Assembly (NCBI GenBank): GCA_050084515.1
Contig: CM114272.1
Span: forward strand, 54,250,001-54,314,000
Length of the DNA: 64,000 nt
Direction: 5' to 3'
DNA from: Blasia pusilla
Taxonomy: Eukaryota > Marchantiophyta > Marchantiopsida > Blasiales
The notes below the pieces were generated by a model that searched no databases, had not been told where the DNA came from, and saw nothing but the letters and a program-made list of their open reading frames with translations. Positions 36,800 to 47,576 of this stretch are shown piece after piece (the stretch's first letter is position 1; every line of letters starts with the position of its first letter). The translations under genes were made by a program, and so were the position numbers.

Positions 36800-37296
36800 T
36801 GTTTGAAAATCTAGAGTATAGCCCGTGAAGGGAAGAGATTAATGATATTGCACATAAATTCAATTTTTTTTCATGCTGCCCGTAGCATTTGAAACATTTT
36901 CTTGCTGCCCAGTTGTCACGTGTCAAGCAAGGTTGCATGTGGACAAAGTCCATGTCTGTGGACTTATGTTTGTCCTATGGAATGGCTTTTTTGTATGGGC
37001 CCCACCTTTCCCTTTTTTCTCATTCTCCTTACTTACCTTCGTGTTCCATACTCCCCTATTTCTTCCTCCTTCCACCTCCACTTACTCCTCCCTCATTGCT
37101 CCTCTTATCCTTGCCTTGTCTTCCATCATGGACTAAAAGTGTGGATCCCATCTCTTGAAACCCATGTTCGTGGACATGTCCAAACTTATCCGTCCATGTC
37201 CGTCCTAAGGAAGGACTTGTCCGTTTTTGTGCAACCATGGTGTCAAACAGAGAGGTGTTTGCAAATAAAGAAGACACTCTCCAATAATAATACAGA
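36800..37296 (-). mobile_element. Short Helitron-like unit 1, interrupting the Helitron gene and carrying a MITE
   Basis: It shares its left part (ttgtttgaaaatctagagta to about 36927) and right part (agagaggtgtttgcaaat to aacaataata-like AT end) with unit 2. On the minus strand the right end begins tctgtattattattggagag, like a plant Helitron 5' end. It interrupts the RepHel coding order between the Rep and helicase halves. The 3' hairpin expected at its left end is missing. Confidence 0.45.
36928..37239. mobile_element. hAT-type MITE (312 bp) with 8-bp target-site duplication
   Basis: Left end CAAGGTTGCA and right end (reverse complement) CATGGTTGCA form short terminal inverted repeats of the CAxGGxTTGCA hAT type. 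The flanks are gtgtcaag (36920-36927) and gtgtcaaa (37240-37247), an 8-bp duplication with one mismatch. The related unit 2 preserves the empty site (tgtcaagtagagagg, 37451-37465). The interior is pyrimidine-rich and non-coding; long open frames across it are accidental. Confidence 0.75.
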
Positions 37297-37500
37297 TAAG
37301 GTGCTCGTGCGATGCACGAGAAATAAAAATTGTTTGAAAAGCTAGTGTATCGCGTGTGAAGGGAAGAGATTAACGATGCTCCACATAAATTCATTTTTTT
37401 TCTTGTGTCCTATAGCATGTGAAACATTTTCTTGGTGCCCAGTTGCCACATGTCAAGTAGAGAGGTGTTTGCAAATCAAGAAGGCACTCTTCCATATAAT
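37297..37500 (-). mobile_element. Short Helitron-like unit 2 with terminal hairpin
   Basis: A perfect 7-bp hairpin (ctcgtgc at 37304-37310, gcacgag at 37314-37320) lies at the left end, which is the 3' end in minus orientation. The unit then matches unit 1 without the MITE. It abuts unit 1 head-to-tail. Related blocks occur at 18080-18155 and 61525-61600. Confidence 0.45.
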
Positions 37501-37536
37501 GTATGTATGTATGTATGTATGTATGTATGTATGTAT
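37501..37536. repeat. (GTAT)n microsatellite
   Basis: About nine copies of the tetranucleotide gtat, followed by tatata. It adjoins the end of unit 2. Confidence 0.95.
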
Positions 37537-37639
37537 ATATATCTTGCAGAAATTGGGAATTCTTAATCTTTCCCTGACTCTTCTTTTATTAATACCACAT
37601 TATTGGAAGTAAATTATCATTTTCAAGATTAGAGAAAGA

Positions 37640-39190
37640 GATTGTTTGATTTTCCATACATGCTAGAGCCTAACTTTGAACCCTCTTATTCACAAACACT
37701 TTTGGAGGAAGAGATACTCTTATGTGATGAGGATGATTTACTTGAACAAGCTAGAAGTGGAGAGGTGTCTTTGAAGTGTGGATACCGGATCATTTGGGAT
37801 GCTATATATGATCAATTAGATAACATGATATATAATGCTCTACCTTCTAGAAATTTATTTTTCATAGATGGCCTAGGACCATATATAATCTTCTCCTTGC
37901 AAGTGTAAGAAGCAAGGGAGATATTGCTTTAACTATTGTGTCATTTGGGATAGTTGCATTATTATTAGATGGAGGGCCTGTAACATACTTATCTTTTAGG
38001 ATTCCCATAAATGTTGTTAAAAGTTCCACTTGTAACATGGGCATCAATAGGGGCGCAATACATTTGATCCAAAAGGAAATTTTAAAGGCCACACTTATTA
38101 TATGGGACGAGGTATCTTTGACTCATTATTATGCATTTGAGGCTTTGAATCATACCTTACAAGATATTATGAGAATGATATCTCATGAAATTAGGGATAT
38201 TCCATTCGGGAAAGCTCATTATTTTTGGTCGTGATTTTCGATAAGTTTTACCTATCATTCATCATGGGGATCATCCCAAAATTATCAAAGCCACTTTAAA
38301 AAGATCACATTTATGGTCCCATGTAAGGGTAATGAAGCTTACTACAAACATGAGAATTCAAAATTTACAAAGGCATATATGTGTTCATCAACAAGCTTTG
38401 GCTGATTGGTTATTCGAGATAGGAGAGGGTTGTATGCCGTTACACATTTCTTTGGGAGAAGATTTTATTCGAATGCGATCTAACATGGTCGCTCATAGGA
38501 CGAATATGAATAATCTTATTGACATTATATATGGGAATGATCTTCAAAGGTTTCAAGACATCAACTTTATTAGAGATACAACTATTTTCACGCCAAGAAA
38601 TAGAGACGTTGATGATATGAATATGAAAGCCATGTCTCAATTTTCTAGAGAGATAATAATTTTTACTCTTACTATAATTCTTACTCTTAAAAAAATGACT
38701 TTATTTTTTCTAATTTATAAATTTTAGAATAATTTACTGGAAAAATATTTTCTAACAAGTGTGTGTTATGTATACAAGCACATTTATCTCAATCTTGATT
38801 ATGTACCAAATGAGGGAATGAGTTATATCTATCCAAAACAATTCTTGAATACATGCTTACCTTTTGGATTGTCTCCATATAATTTTTGTTTGAAGATTGG
38901 TGCACTAATTATGGTTTTACGGAATATGAATGATGAAAAAAAAACAAGCAAATGACACTCGATTAATCATTTGTGGATTCATGCAACTTATTATTGATGT
39001 TGAAATTATTAGGGTGAAGAATATTAGAGATCTAGTTTTCAATCAACGTATCCCATTGATTGCTTATGACTCGAGGTTATCTTTTGATTTACGTAAATTC
39101 CAATTCCCTATTCGTCCAAATTTTTCCGATTAACGAGTCACAAAGTCAAACTTTACAATAAGTTGGAATAAACTTACCCATGCCTCTATT
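37640..39190 (+). pseudogene. Helitron PIF1-type helicase portion, decayed, with Walker A deleted
   Basis: It begins PYMLEPNFEPSYSQTLL and reaches FFIDGLG at about 37860-37880, but the P-loop residues that should follow (GxGKT) are missing: the next recognisable residues are YNLLLASVRSKGD in a shifted frame. Downstream order is intact: VSFGIVALLLDGG, Walker B LIIWDEVSL (about 38095-38120), GRDFR with a stop in the place of the GDFRQ box, NMRIQ, LPFGLSPYNFCLKIGALIMV, and a last helicase block RLIICGFMQLI followed by RIPLIAYDS. It would unwind DNA during transposition together with the Rep half upstream. Loss of Walker A and several stops make it dead. Confidence 0.8.
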
Positions 39191-39393
39191 TTCTCATCAC
39201 CAGCTATATATGGCATTATCTAAAGTTTGACAAAAGAATTCAATTCATATTATAATGGGTAGTAATACACATTCCAATGAAAAAAACAATTACACTCAAA
39301 ATGTTCAAAGATTTTTCATGAAAAATATAGAATTTTTTTTTTCCAAATAGAAAATAATTTATTCAGACAAAACTTTTATGAAAAATTATATAT

Positions 39394-39416
39394 TCGTGCA
39401 CAGCACGAGCTGGCTA
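39394..39416 (+). repeat. Candidate Helitron 3' terminus
   Basis: Hairpin tcgtgc / gcacga (39394-39399 and 39403-39408, loop aca), then gctgg and CTAA (39413-39416), which fits the CTRR consensus. It lies some 230 bases after the last helicase block in the same orientation, as expected. Confidence 0.5.
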
Positions 39417-39419
39417 AAA

Positions 39420-41815
39420 AAACTGTCCGAGCCGTGCAGACTACAGGGCAGATAGAAGGACAGACCGGAACGGCTAGTTAGGTATGGGCTTACATATCAT
39501 AAAAAGCATAAAGATGAACTTACGCATGGACGCGGTAACAAACAACAAGAAGGGACAAGGAGCCGATGAATGCCACCCACCTTCCTCGAACGACTGGAGG
39601 GACAAACGGAAGGACATGCCTACACAAATGAACAGACGCCAGGACGTGAGATAAGCACAGCCTTTGTGGACTGCAGGTGCACCAAATTAGTAGCAATTCC
39701 GATTTCCTCATCTCGAAGCTCCCAAACGTGAAGTCGGGAACGTATTAGACTAATGTTGACATTTCATGATGGTACACGGAGAGGCGTTGCTGTGGAAAAT
39801 GGCTCCGCTACTAGTGCATGAATTTGCAAAAAAGAAAAGAAGAAATAATAAAACTTTCATTCTTTATTTAATTTTTCGAGGTTTCAACCCAAGGTGAGAG
39901 ATCAATTCTTGCCAGGGAGACCCGAGTTTTCAGCAACTTTTCACTGTATGGGATTTAGTAAGCATTTCGGTATTCATCTCCCGATACCGTGCTAGAATGA
40001 AGGTTTGTGATTTGGACGTAGAGAGTGGTACTCTCTACGTCCATTATGAGATTTTCGGAAGTATGCGCCGCAGCAAACTCGCGATGGATGCTAGTAAAGT
40101 TTGGGAGTTGTGTTTAAGTCTTGGGAGTTTCATGGGTGACTAAGAAGTGTGGGGAGCTCCGAAGATTCAAGACCACCAGTCCCACCGTCACCAGCGTTGG
40201 TACGATGAATACCGACGAGGGCTAATGGAATTGCAGATTCGTGCCCTCATCGTGCTGTTTGTACTCCTTCCGGTTCTGCCGTACACTTCCTCTCCGTGGT
40301 CCATCAGTCGTAGTACAAGCGGAATGAATTGCAAAGCATTTGCAGGCGTACGAATCTGCGTATTTCGTTGGGATGAAGTCCACCCGTCTTGTGGAGCAGT
40401 AAAAGCTCATGAAGTGTTGTTCTTTCGGTAGACATATGTTCTCACATTCGAGTTGCACAAAGTAAATGAAAAATGGATGAGTCCTCGTCCAGGACATGTG
40501 TTTCGTGAAGGATTTGATACAGTGATGACACTCATAGGAGCGTTAGGATTTTGGTCGGGAAACCATGACTGCGAGCGGCAAACCTACTAGAGAGTTGGAA
40601 GTCTCGTCCCTCACTTTGGTCGCAAGAAATTCGTTCATGCGCACACGTCGGTTTCCCCCCCCCAAGATTCTCGCATCATTTTCACGAGGAAACGGAATGG
40701 ATTCGAAGCTTTTACTCGGCACACTTGATTAGATCCCCCGCAGACAAAGTGGACTTATTGGAGGCAAGTCTCTTGAACTCTCTTCCCTCCCTCTGTCCCG
40801 TCATTAATCGCACCTCTCAGAGATTTAAAATGGACCAGGGACCGTGTAGATGGTCTCCCTCCCTCCCTGTTCATGGAGTGAGTTGGACGCGACAACTTTC
40901 AGTCGAAGTGGTGGCAATGGCAGTGGAAAGAACGAAACGTCGTCCAGCAGGGAACATGCAATTCGTGCCCTGCTGGCTCCATTACACTTCATTGTGGTAC
41001 TCGAATGGCGAATAGACGAACGCATCTCAAACTGGGTCCTGCTGAGCTCGCTGGCGAGCCCTCTCGTTCAGAATCCGCGCTTTTCTTTTCCGGTAATAGA
41101 GTTCGGTGAGCGACTGAGAAAGAGACGACGACGCACCCTTTAAGACGTCGCAAATTTCAGCGAATGTGTCTGGTCTGGTAAGGTATGGAATGCGTTTGAA
41201 AATATTCTCTCGCGGTTTAGCTGGTGACAGTGGACTGCAAGCCAGACCGTTGTGGGTGATGCTACAAGAAGCTAGAACCATTGGACTGAAGCGATAGGCT
41301 GGCTGGCAAGCTAGCAACCTGGTTGTGTGTGGGCTGACAACTCACTGGTCGAGTTTGGGTTCAGTGCGCTGTTGGGAATTTCCTTTTTATGTGGAAGTGT
41401 GTATTTATGGATGGATTTACCAGAGCTGCACGCGCGTAAGATCATCCCTGAAGATGGCATTATACGTCGCGGGCATGCACGTTATTGACTACGGGAATCT
41501 CCGGATTTGCGCTCCGGGTCTACTTTGTTTAGACGTATGTTGTCGTTCTTCTTGTTGATGGTGGTAGTGAAGGATATTAGAGGGAGGAGATCATTGTTGC
41601 TGACCAGCTAACAGAGAAACAACTCTCAAGTCGCTTCCGGATAGGCTGCTGAGCGAGTTATTCACCTGATGGTGGTCGCTGATGCGGTTTTGGTTGCTGA
41701 CAGGAGATTCTCGAGGTCGTTTGGGTCATGGCAGTGAACGGATCCGGTAAGGGCGCTGTTAGTAGTGGGGTGGAGTTGGTCATAGACAAACCCTGACAAA
41801 ATCTCACAAAATCTG
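39420..41815. other. Unique region, no gene assigned
   Basis: Balanced composition and many frames of 60-97 codons on both strands, none with a recognisable domain. One strong hairpin is listed separately. Host exons may be hidden here but I cannot support any. Confidence 0.4.
40013..40043. repeat. Perfect 14-bp inverted repeat with 3-nt loop
   Basis: Arms 40013-40026 and 40030-40043 (tggacgtagagagt and its complement) surround the loop ggt. A short, very stable hairpin in otherwise unique DNA. Confidence 0.85.
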
Positions 41816-41820
41816 GCTCG

Positions 41821-42720
41821 GATCTGCTGGTGAACGAGCCAAAGCTTGCCTCGCGAAGGAAAATATGATCTCCCCGTTGGATGCACGAGTCCTTACGCTT
41901 TACACAGCTTTTGTTTCTAGGCATTCGCCCTTCGCAAGTGTTAGTCTTCTCGAGGACTAGAGGAGAAGGCTCCTACTTTGGGTACTTATCTTCACTGAGC
42001 TCTACTACTTTTTCAAGACTTACGGAGCCTGGGCTGACATTATTCACTTGCTCACAAGGCTAGCTTCTGAGAACTTCCCAAGTTGGATCTGCTGGTGAAC
42101 GAGCCAAAGCTTGCCTCGCGAAGGAAAATATGATCTCCCCGTTGGATGCACGAGTCCTTACCCTTTACACAGCTTTTGTTTCTAGGCATGTGCCCTTCGC
42201 AAGTGTTAGTCTTCTCGAGTACCAGAGGAGAAGGCTCCTACTTTGGGTACTTATCTTCACTGGGCTCTACTACTTTTTCAAGACTTACGGAGCCTGGGCT
42301 GACATTATTCACTTGCTCTAGCTTCTGAGAACTTCCCAAGTTGAAGGCTTAGCTTCTGAGAACTTCCCAAGTTGGATCTGCTGGTGAACGAGCCAAAGCT
42401 TGCCTCGCGAAGGAAAATATGATCTCCCCGTTGGATGCACGAGTCCTTACCCTTTACACAGCTTTTGTTTCTAGGCATGTGCCCTACGCAAGTGTTCTTC
42501 TCGAGGACTAGAGGAGAAGGCTCCTACTTTGGGTACTTATCTTCACTGGGCTCTACTACTTTTTCAAGACTTACGGAGCCTGGGCTGACATTATTCACTT
42601 GCTCACAAGGCTAGCTTCTGAGACCTTCCCAAGTTGGCTGATTTGATTCACTTGCTCACGAGGCAAACTTCTAAGAACTTCCCAAGTTGGCTGACATGAT
42701 TCACTTGCTTACATGGCTCA
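41821..42720 (+). repeat. Tandem repeat, three units of about 265-289 bp plus degenerate short units
   Basis: Units start at gatctgctggtgaacgagcc, at 41821, 42086 and 42375. They are nearly identical apart from small indels. Unit 2 ends with an extra copy of the block gcttctgagaacttcccaag. After about 42636 the array decays into roughly 48-base units built on tgattcacttgctcac and cttcccaagttgg. Open frames inside repeat with the units and do not look like protein genes. Confidence 0.9.
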
Positions 42721-42729
42721 CTTCTAACA

Positions 42730-45700
42730 ACTTCCCCAAGGCAGTGTGGCCCCTAGTAATCTAAGATAAAAAAGTGAGGTAATGGAGTATGGTAGCATGA
42801 CAGTAAAATTAATATGACACATTGCACGATTAACATACTTGGTCCAGGTAATGAAATGGGTGTCTGTTTCTGACCGTTACGAACTCTGCCGATGGGAAAT
42901 GAATCTGAACCGATTTCTCGCCAAAAAGTTTAGAACATTTAATCTTCGAATTGAAAAATTTGGTGACATTCTGACCGATGAGGTGTGGTGCGTCTGGACC
43001 CATACCTTCTGTAATGATCAGATTTTTATATCGACAGTGTGAGTATCAACCGTTCTGGTGAGAAGTGCGAGATAGTTGGAAGGTGGTATTGAGTTGTGTT
43101 ATCACTATTAGGAGTTTGCGTGGACCGGTGGGAGTGATAGTGGAATACTGGGCTCAAGCTTCCTCATCCTACTTGTCTATAAACAGGATTGAGATGAAAG
43201 CGCCAGGTACACGTTTGTATGTCAGACAGAAGGCAGACATGGCATCGTGGGCGTGGGAATAAAGCTGAAGTACACATGTTTACTACCTTTGAGCTAGTCA
43301 TTCCAAAGCAGGATAGCCATAATAGACTGTGTGACTATGTAAAATGCTGTCAGTCTCTCAGTTGCTGTGGATGCTGATTTCCTTCGAAACCAAGCTGTGA
43401 TTTTACCGAGGTGTACGATCTACTTGAGCAAGTTGCAAGCCAGGTTCACGCACGTGTAGGCAATGAGAATGGATTCTGCTATGTCTCATGATAATTCCTG
43501 GTCTGAATCGGGACTTATTTCTCGATCACGATTATAGTGACCGGTGGCTGACACATGTTACCAGAGTTAAAAAAAATCGTTTTGTGCCGTACTCTTAGCA
43601 GCTACGTTAGGATATGTGTCTACACATCTTTCACGGTCCCTATGGTTGCGAGGAAGTATCTTCTGCAGAGTAAGGCGTCCAGGGCGGCTACATGACACCT
43701 TCGGGTTCGAACAGAATTCGCCACCCCTTTTATTTTACTGTCAGACTACCTTGCTGTTTGCGATCGACATAGAATTGGGATGGAAAGAAAGTTACTGTTT
43801 GTCAGATAGCGTTGCTGTTTGCGATGATATAGAAGTGGGATGTACAGGGAAATGCTACTGGAGTTTCATCGCTGTGCGCACGAAAATAAGTTTGCCTACT
43901 GTGCACTCGTTTTATAGAAACATTTCCTTTCCTGTCCCGGTTTCTCAGTTATCCTTATCACTTTCAAGCTGACTTTAAATCTTTAAATCTATCATGTTCA
44001 CCAGATATATTCATGGATTAGTCATAGCCATCTTTCCGTGTAAATAAGAAACCCGCATTATACCAGGAAGGAGAACGAAACCAAGAATGATTTCGGGGTC
44101 TTACCCTAATTCTCTTCGAGTATGTCTGGACTTTCATCCTCTTCAGAGCCCACCCTGAAGATTACTTCAATTCTAGCTGCGATGATGGTACAAGGGGCTA
44201 CAAATTCCCACTCACTTCTTTGAATCTTCAAGATCAAGAGTCACGTTAATGTGTGGGCGCCAAGTCGATCAATCACTTTGGTCTGCACTGGAATGGACAG
44301 TTTGTTCCTATGGCAACCCCTGGCGGCTTCTTGTGGTTTTATATTTTCTGCTTTAAGGTTATAGGAATTGTATCTGAAAGGGCTTAGAAATTTCATTCGT
44401 TACGGATGTGCAACAAATCTCTTGATTGGAAGGTCCCAGGAACACCGCACACTGTAATTTCTTCCCTTACGTTGATCCACTCAGTAATTTGTCGTGTTGG
44501 AATCCATTTCTCTTCACCGACCCTGACGGATCTCCAAGCGAGCTGGGATTATAGTCGGTCATCATAGTGGATCATCGATACGCGTAGAGATTGGGTGTGA
44601 AGACTCTCTGCTCCCACGAAGAGTTTACGTGCATACCCGTGTGGTGAATAATTACCAATCGGGCTCGCTCCACAAACCTCCAGGAGATAGAGGATAACGG
44701 TGAGGTAAAGGAGAACGCTTCGCAACGTCTTCCTTGAAGCTGTACAGTAATGAATTTGGATTGCATGGTCTATCCCAAAGAGTAAGTGCAACGACGTCGC
44801 TCTCCAGGGCTATGGAATATGCTCTCCTGCTCGGAGGCGTGCGGCTGTGAAGCTACAGCCATCAACGACGTTTAATATCTGACGTTCACGCAGGAATTTA
44901 CGACAGAAGGGCCCAAAAGAACCATGTCGCTCCATTGCGTAGAGGCGGCACCCCGCCAAGGATGTCTTACCCCCGTCATCTCAAGACTAGCCAGCAGGGG
45001 TACATTTGGTGTAGGATGTAATTTCCATTCCCATTCGTCGCATATCTGGCACCTATAGTTTCCACTTCCTGGGCTGCCACATTTTCCAATCACAGTCAAT
45101 CGACAAAACAATGTTTACGCCTCGTAGTGTGATGTTTTACCTGCACTGCGATCTAATCCAGGAAGTACCAAGAAGCACGTGGTTAAAGGTCGCATAACGA
45201 GGCATAGACATTAGTTGCAAAGAATGAGATCGCTTCAGGCTACCTGAAAACCAGACGCGGATGAGTACAGTACACATTCCGAACGTGGAATCCCTCCCTC
45301 GCTCACACCCAGTATGAGATGTGTGAATACGGCAAGACCTCCTATGGCGAATTAATCTTCACATGTTACGAAGGCACCCCAACCAATTTGTGTTGAACCC
45401 ACCTTCAAGGCAGAACATCGACAAGGTGGATCAGTTTGCCGTACTCATGGCAGAATAGGAGACGGTACTACATTAATCCTCAGTTTCCTATGAAACCCTC
45501 ACCACATCAACCGACTGACATTAGCGAAGTTATACAAAGCGTTCCATTTAAGAGAGTCCTCTACTCGACCAGAATACTCCGGTTTCAAGCGACCACCTTG
45601 TAAACGCTGGACAACAAAGCCACTAAGCTCAACATGCGAGAACCACTGCTACCGCGCAGACATCTTCGGCCACCATCCTTCTATAACACTGATCATATCT

Positions 45701-45880
45701 CCCCTCCCTCAACCCTAACACTTTATAATGCAGTGAGGCCCGTAACGCCTGGGCGAGCATGCCCACCGTCTATCGTAAACCTTACGCTTCGGATCCCGGA
45801 AACCCTAAACTGGTCTGAACCACCGTGATCAAGATCCGCTCATCTTCACCGTCGAACCAAAACGATCAAATTCTGGTGGG
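42730..45880. other. Unique region, no gene assigned
   Basis: No domain-bearing frame. A minus-strand stretch at 44549-44750 encodes a hydrophobic run (LRSVLLYLTVILYLLEV) after a possible acceptor but has no in-frame ATG, so I do not call it. Confidence 0.4.
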
Positions 45881-45884
45881 CACG

Positions 45885-46170
45885 AGATTCGCCGTGCGAA
45901 AAACCCTAACCTCTGTTTCTAGTCTCATTGGATAATACTACTGGTGTAACTCCACCCCGCTTCGGTAGAGCACTTAGGGCAGTAATTTTAGACGTATGGT
46001 TCGTAGGGCCGTGTGCGCGCTACGCCCCGGTCGCCAGCCGTGGGAATCCCGGTGGATAAGTTTGCGGATTTGGAGAATAAGAAACCCTAACCTCTCTTTT
46101 AGTCTTACCCTTAGGGTTGAACTCCATCCCACTCTTGTAGAGAACTTAGGGCCCCATCCCACGGGCCATC
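45885..46170 (+). repeat. Imperfect direct repeat with telo-box motifs
   Basis: Two blocks of about 85 bases beginning aaaccctaacctct (at about 45902 and 46082) share ttagtct and actccacccc/actccatccc, then gtagagcacttaggg/gtagagaacttaggg. Further aaaccctaa occurs near 45800. Telo-boxes are common in plant promoters and also at degenerate telomeric tracts; here there is no downstream gene. Confidence 0.6.
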
Positions 46171-46309
46171 GCATATCAATGACAATGGCCATTTTATTGC
46201 ATTTAGAACATATGCGTTGTTATCATATTAGTGGATGCTTATGCTATGTATGGGTCACCGCGGTGAAAATGTGATTAAGGATTTAACAACCCCTTAAATC
46301 AACTTCGAG

Positions 46310-46971
46310 TGTCATGTCGGTTAAGGCGACCATCGTGCGCATACACATCGTTACACAACATACATCGCTGTCACCGAACACACACACAAACACGCATGAT
46401 CCCATGCTAACTCATGGCATCCAAACAACGAGACAAGAAGAACCAAAATATCTCCAATAAAGTAAGATCCAATCTCTCTCTCCACCATCTCACACCATAG
46501 CTCTCAAAGGTGTGCACTCTCTCTCATGTCAAACCAAACCCACTCTCCTAATGAGAGGCTTGGGTTACACTCACAAGGCAAGGTACCATAGCTCCACCGC
46601 CTCATGCCAAGAGGTTCAACAAAGAGAGAATGAACTCTCAAGCTCTCTCTCCTTGAGGTATACCCCTCTCCTCTCCCAAGCTCTCTCCATGGTAACCTAT
46701 TCTCCCAAGTCACCTCCTTGGCTCTTGACCTGATGTACGAGGTCAAGGGCCACTTACCAAAAATAGTAAGTCGATCATATACTCAAAATGGTACTTACCT
46801 AAAATAGTAAGTTCCTCAATATGGCTCCAAATGAGCCGAAACGAAGGGCAAACATGCTATCTCAGGTTTCCAAGGGCCTCAGCAGGTCACCCTTGACCTA
46901 TTGGGCGTGTCCTCCACTACTCATGAAGGTGCTCTATTAGATCCCACCGATCTATCCTAAAAGACGTGACA
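46310..46971 (-). repeat. 3' LTR of the methyltransferase-gypsy element
   Basis: Plus-strand ends are tgtcatg and cgtgaca, so the element strand reads TGTCACG to CATGACA. The 514-base core (46458-46971) matches 60985-61499 with about eleven differences by eye, roughly 2 percent. The remaining 148 bases (module A) are absent from the right LTR but follow the core at 32562 too. No matching target-site duplication is seen with the right LTR. Confidence 0.75.
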
Positions 46972-46974
46972 GCT

Positions 46975-47101
46975 GTCGTGCGCATACACATTGCTACACA
47001 ACATACATTGTTGTCACCGAACACACACACAAACACGCATGATCCCATGCTAACTCATGGCATCCAAACAACGAGACAAGAAGAACCAAAATATCTCCAA
47101 T
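46975..47101 (-). repeat. Extra copy of LTR module A inside the 3' LTR
   Basis: It repeats 46333-46457 with four differences in about 125 bases, all C/T transitions. In element sense it lies between a GGGGGCG tract (47102-47110 complement) and the LTR core, so the 3' end reads A - core - A. Confidence 0.8.
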
Positions 47102-47282
47102 CGCCCCCTAGCTGGTGGTTAGGTCCTCTAACTCCAGATAGCCATCTATCCCTACCTACCATGACATACATCTCTCAGACGCTAAGAGCAAGAAGGCCGG
47201 GTGCTCATGTGGCCCCATCGTTAGTCGCCTCCTTGTCATCCATGTCATAGGCACAAGTCGGAATGTAGAACTACCTTCTCTA

Positions 47283-47576
47283 TGTACATCTGGGACACAT
47301 CCATCGTCCCTGAGGAACCCTAGTGAGAGGTGGCGTCAAACATGCCATATGCCATCCTCTCGAACACCCATCACAGACTAGCATCGTGGCCGCACCACGG
47401 GCAGAACCACACAACATACAACGCAAGCCTGCAGGAACTACTACTAAGCTCGGATCTCTTTGTACCATCAATGTTAGGAAGGTGACATGGCGCACAATTA
47501 CGCACATGGTCCTTCCATACCATATCATCGCGTCCCTCAAAGCAAAGAGAACACCCGATGGCAAAATGTCACGCAC
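47283..47576 (-). pseudogene. PHD finger at the C-terminus of the gypsy polyprotein
   Basis: The last 47 codons (47423-47283, stop at 47282-47280) contain all eight zinc ligands of a PHD finger in Cys4-His-Cys3 order: CMLC, then MLVCDGC, then WHMAC, then WMCPRC, including the usual Trp two residues before the last Cys pair. Upstream of it, VRDILPSGVLFALRD resembles the beta-rich tail behind a gypsy integrase. PHD fingers read histone H3 tails. Here it takes the place of the chromodomain seen in other gypsy elements and could direct integration to marked chromatin. Upstream frames carry stops, so this copy of the polyprotein is broken, but the PHD itself is intact. Confidence 0.85.

Noticed and set aside
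36902-37345. 147-codon open frame on the plus strand
   Set aside because: It runs across the hAT MITE and its flanks, follows the pyrimidine-rich interior, and overlaps two other frames of similar length. No protein motif.
39420-41815. Host gene between the Helitron and the tandem array
   Set aside because: Several frames near 40.2-41.3 kb with CpG-containing DNA suggest gene space, but no splice-joined frame or motif could be supported.
42130-42328. Repeated 60-codon frames in the tandem array
   Set aside because: Two different frames are open in the same unit, and both break in unit 1. They follow the DNA repeat rather than protein constraint.
41821-42640. CRISPR-like array
   Set aside because: Units are 265-289 bases and fully repeated without unique spacers, in a plant nuclear setting.
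44549-44791. Small secreted-peptide candidate on the minus strand
   Set aside because: The hydrophobic stretch looks like a signal peptide, but the frame has no ATG (its first codon is TTG), the downstream part has no cysteine pattern, and only a weak acceptor supports it.
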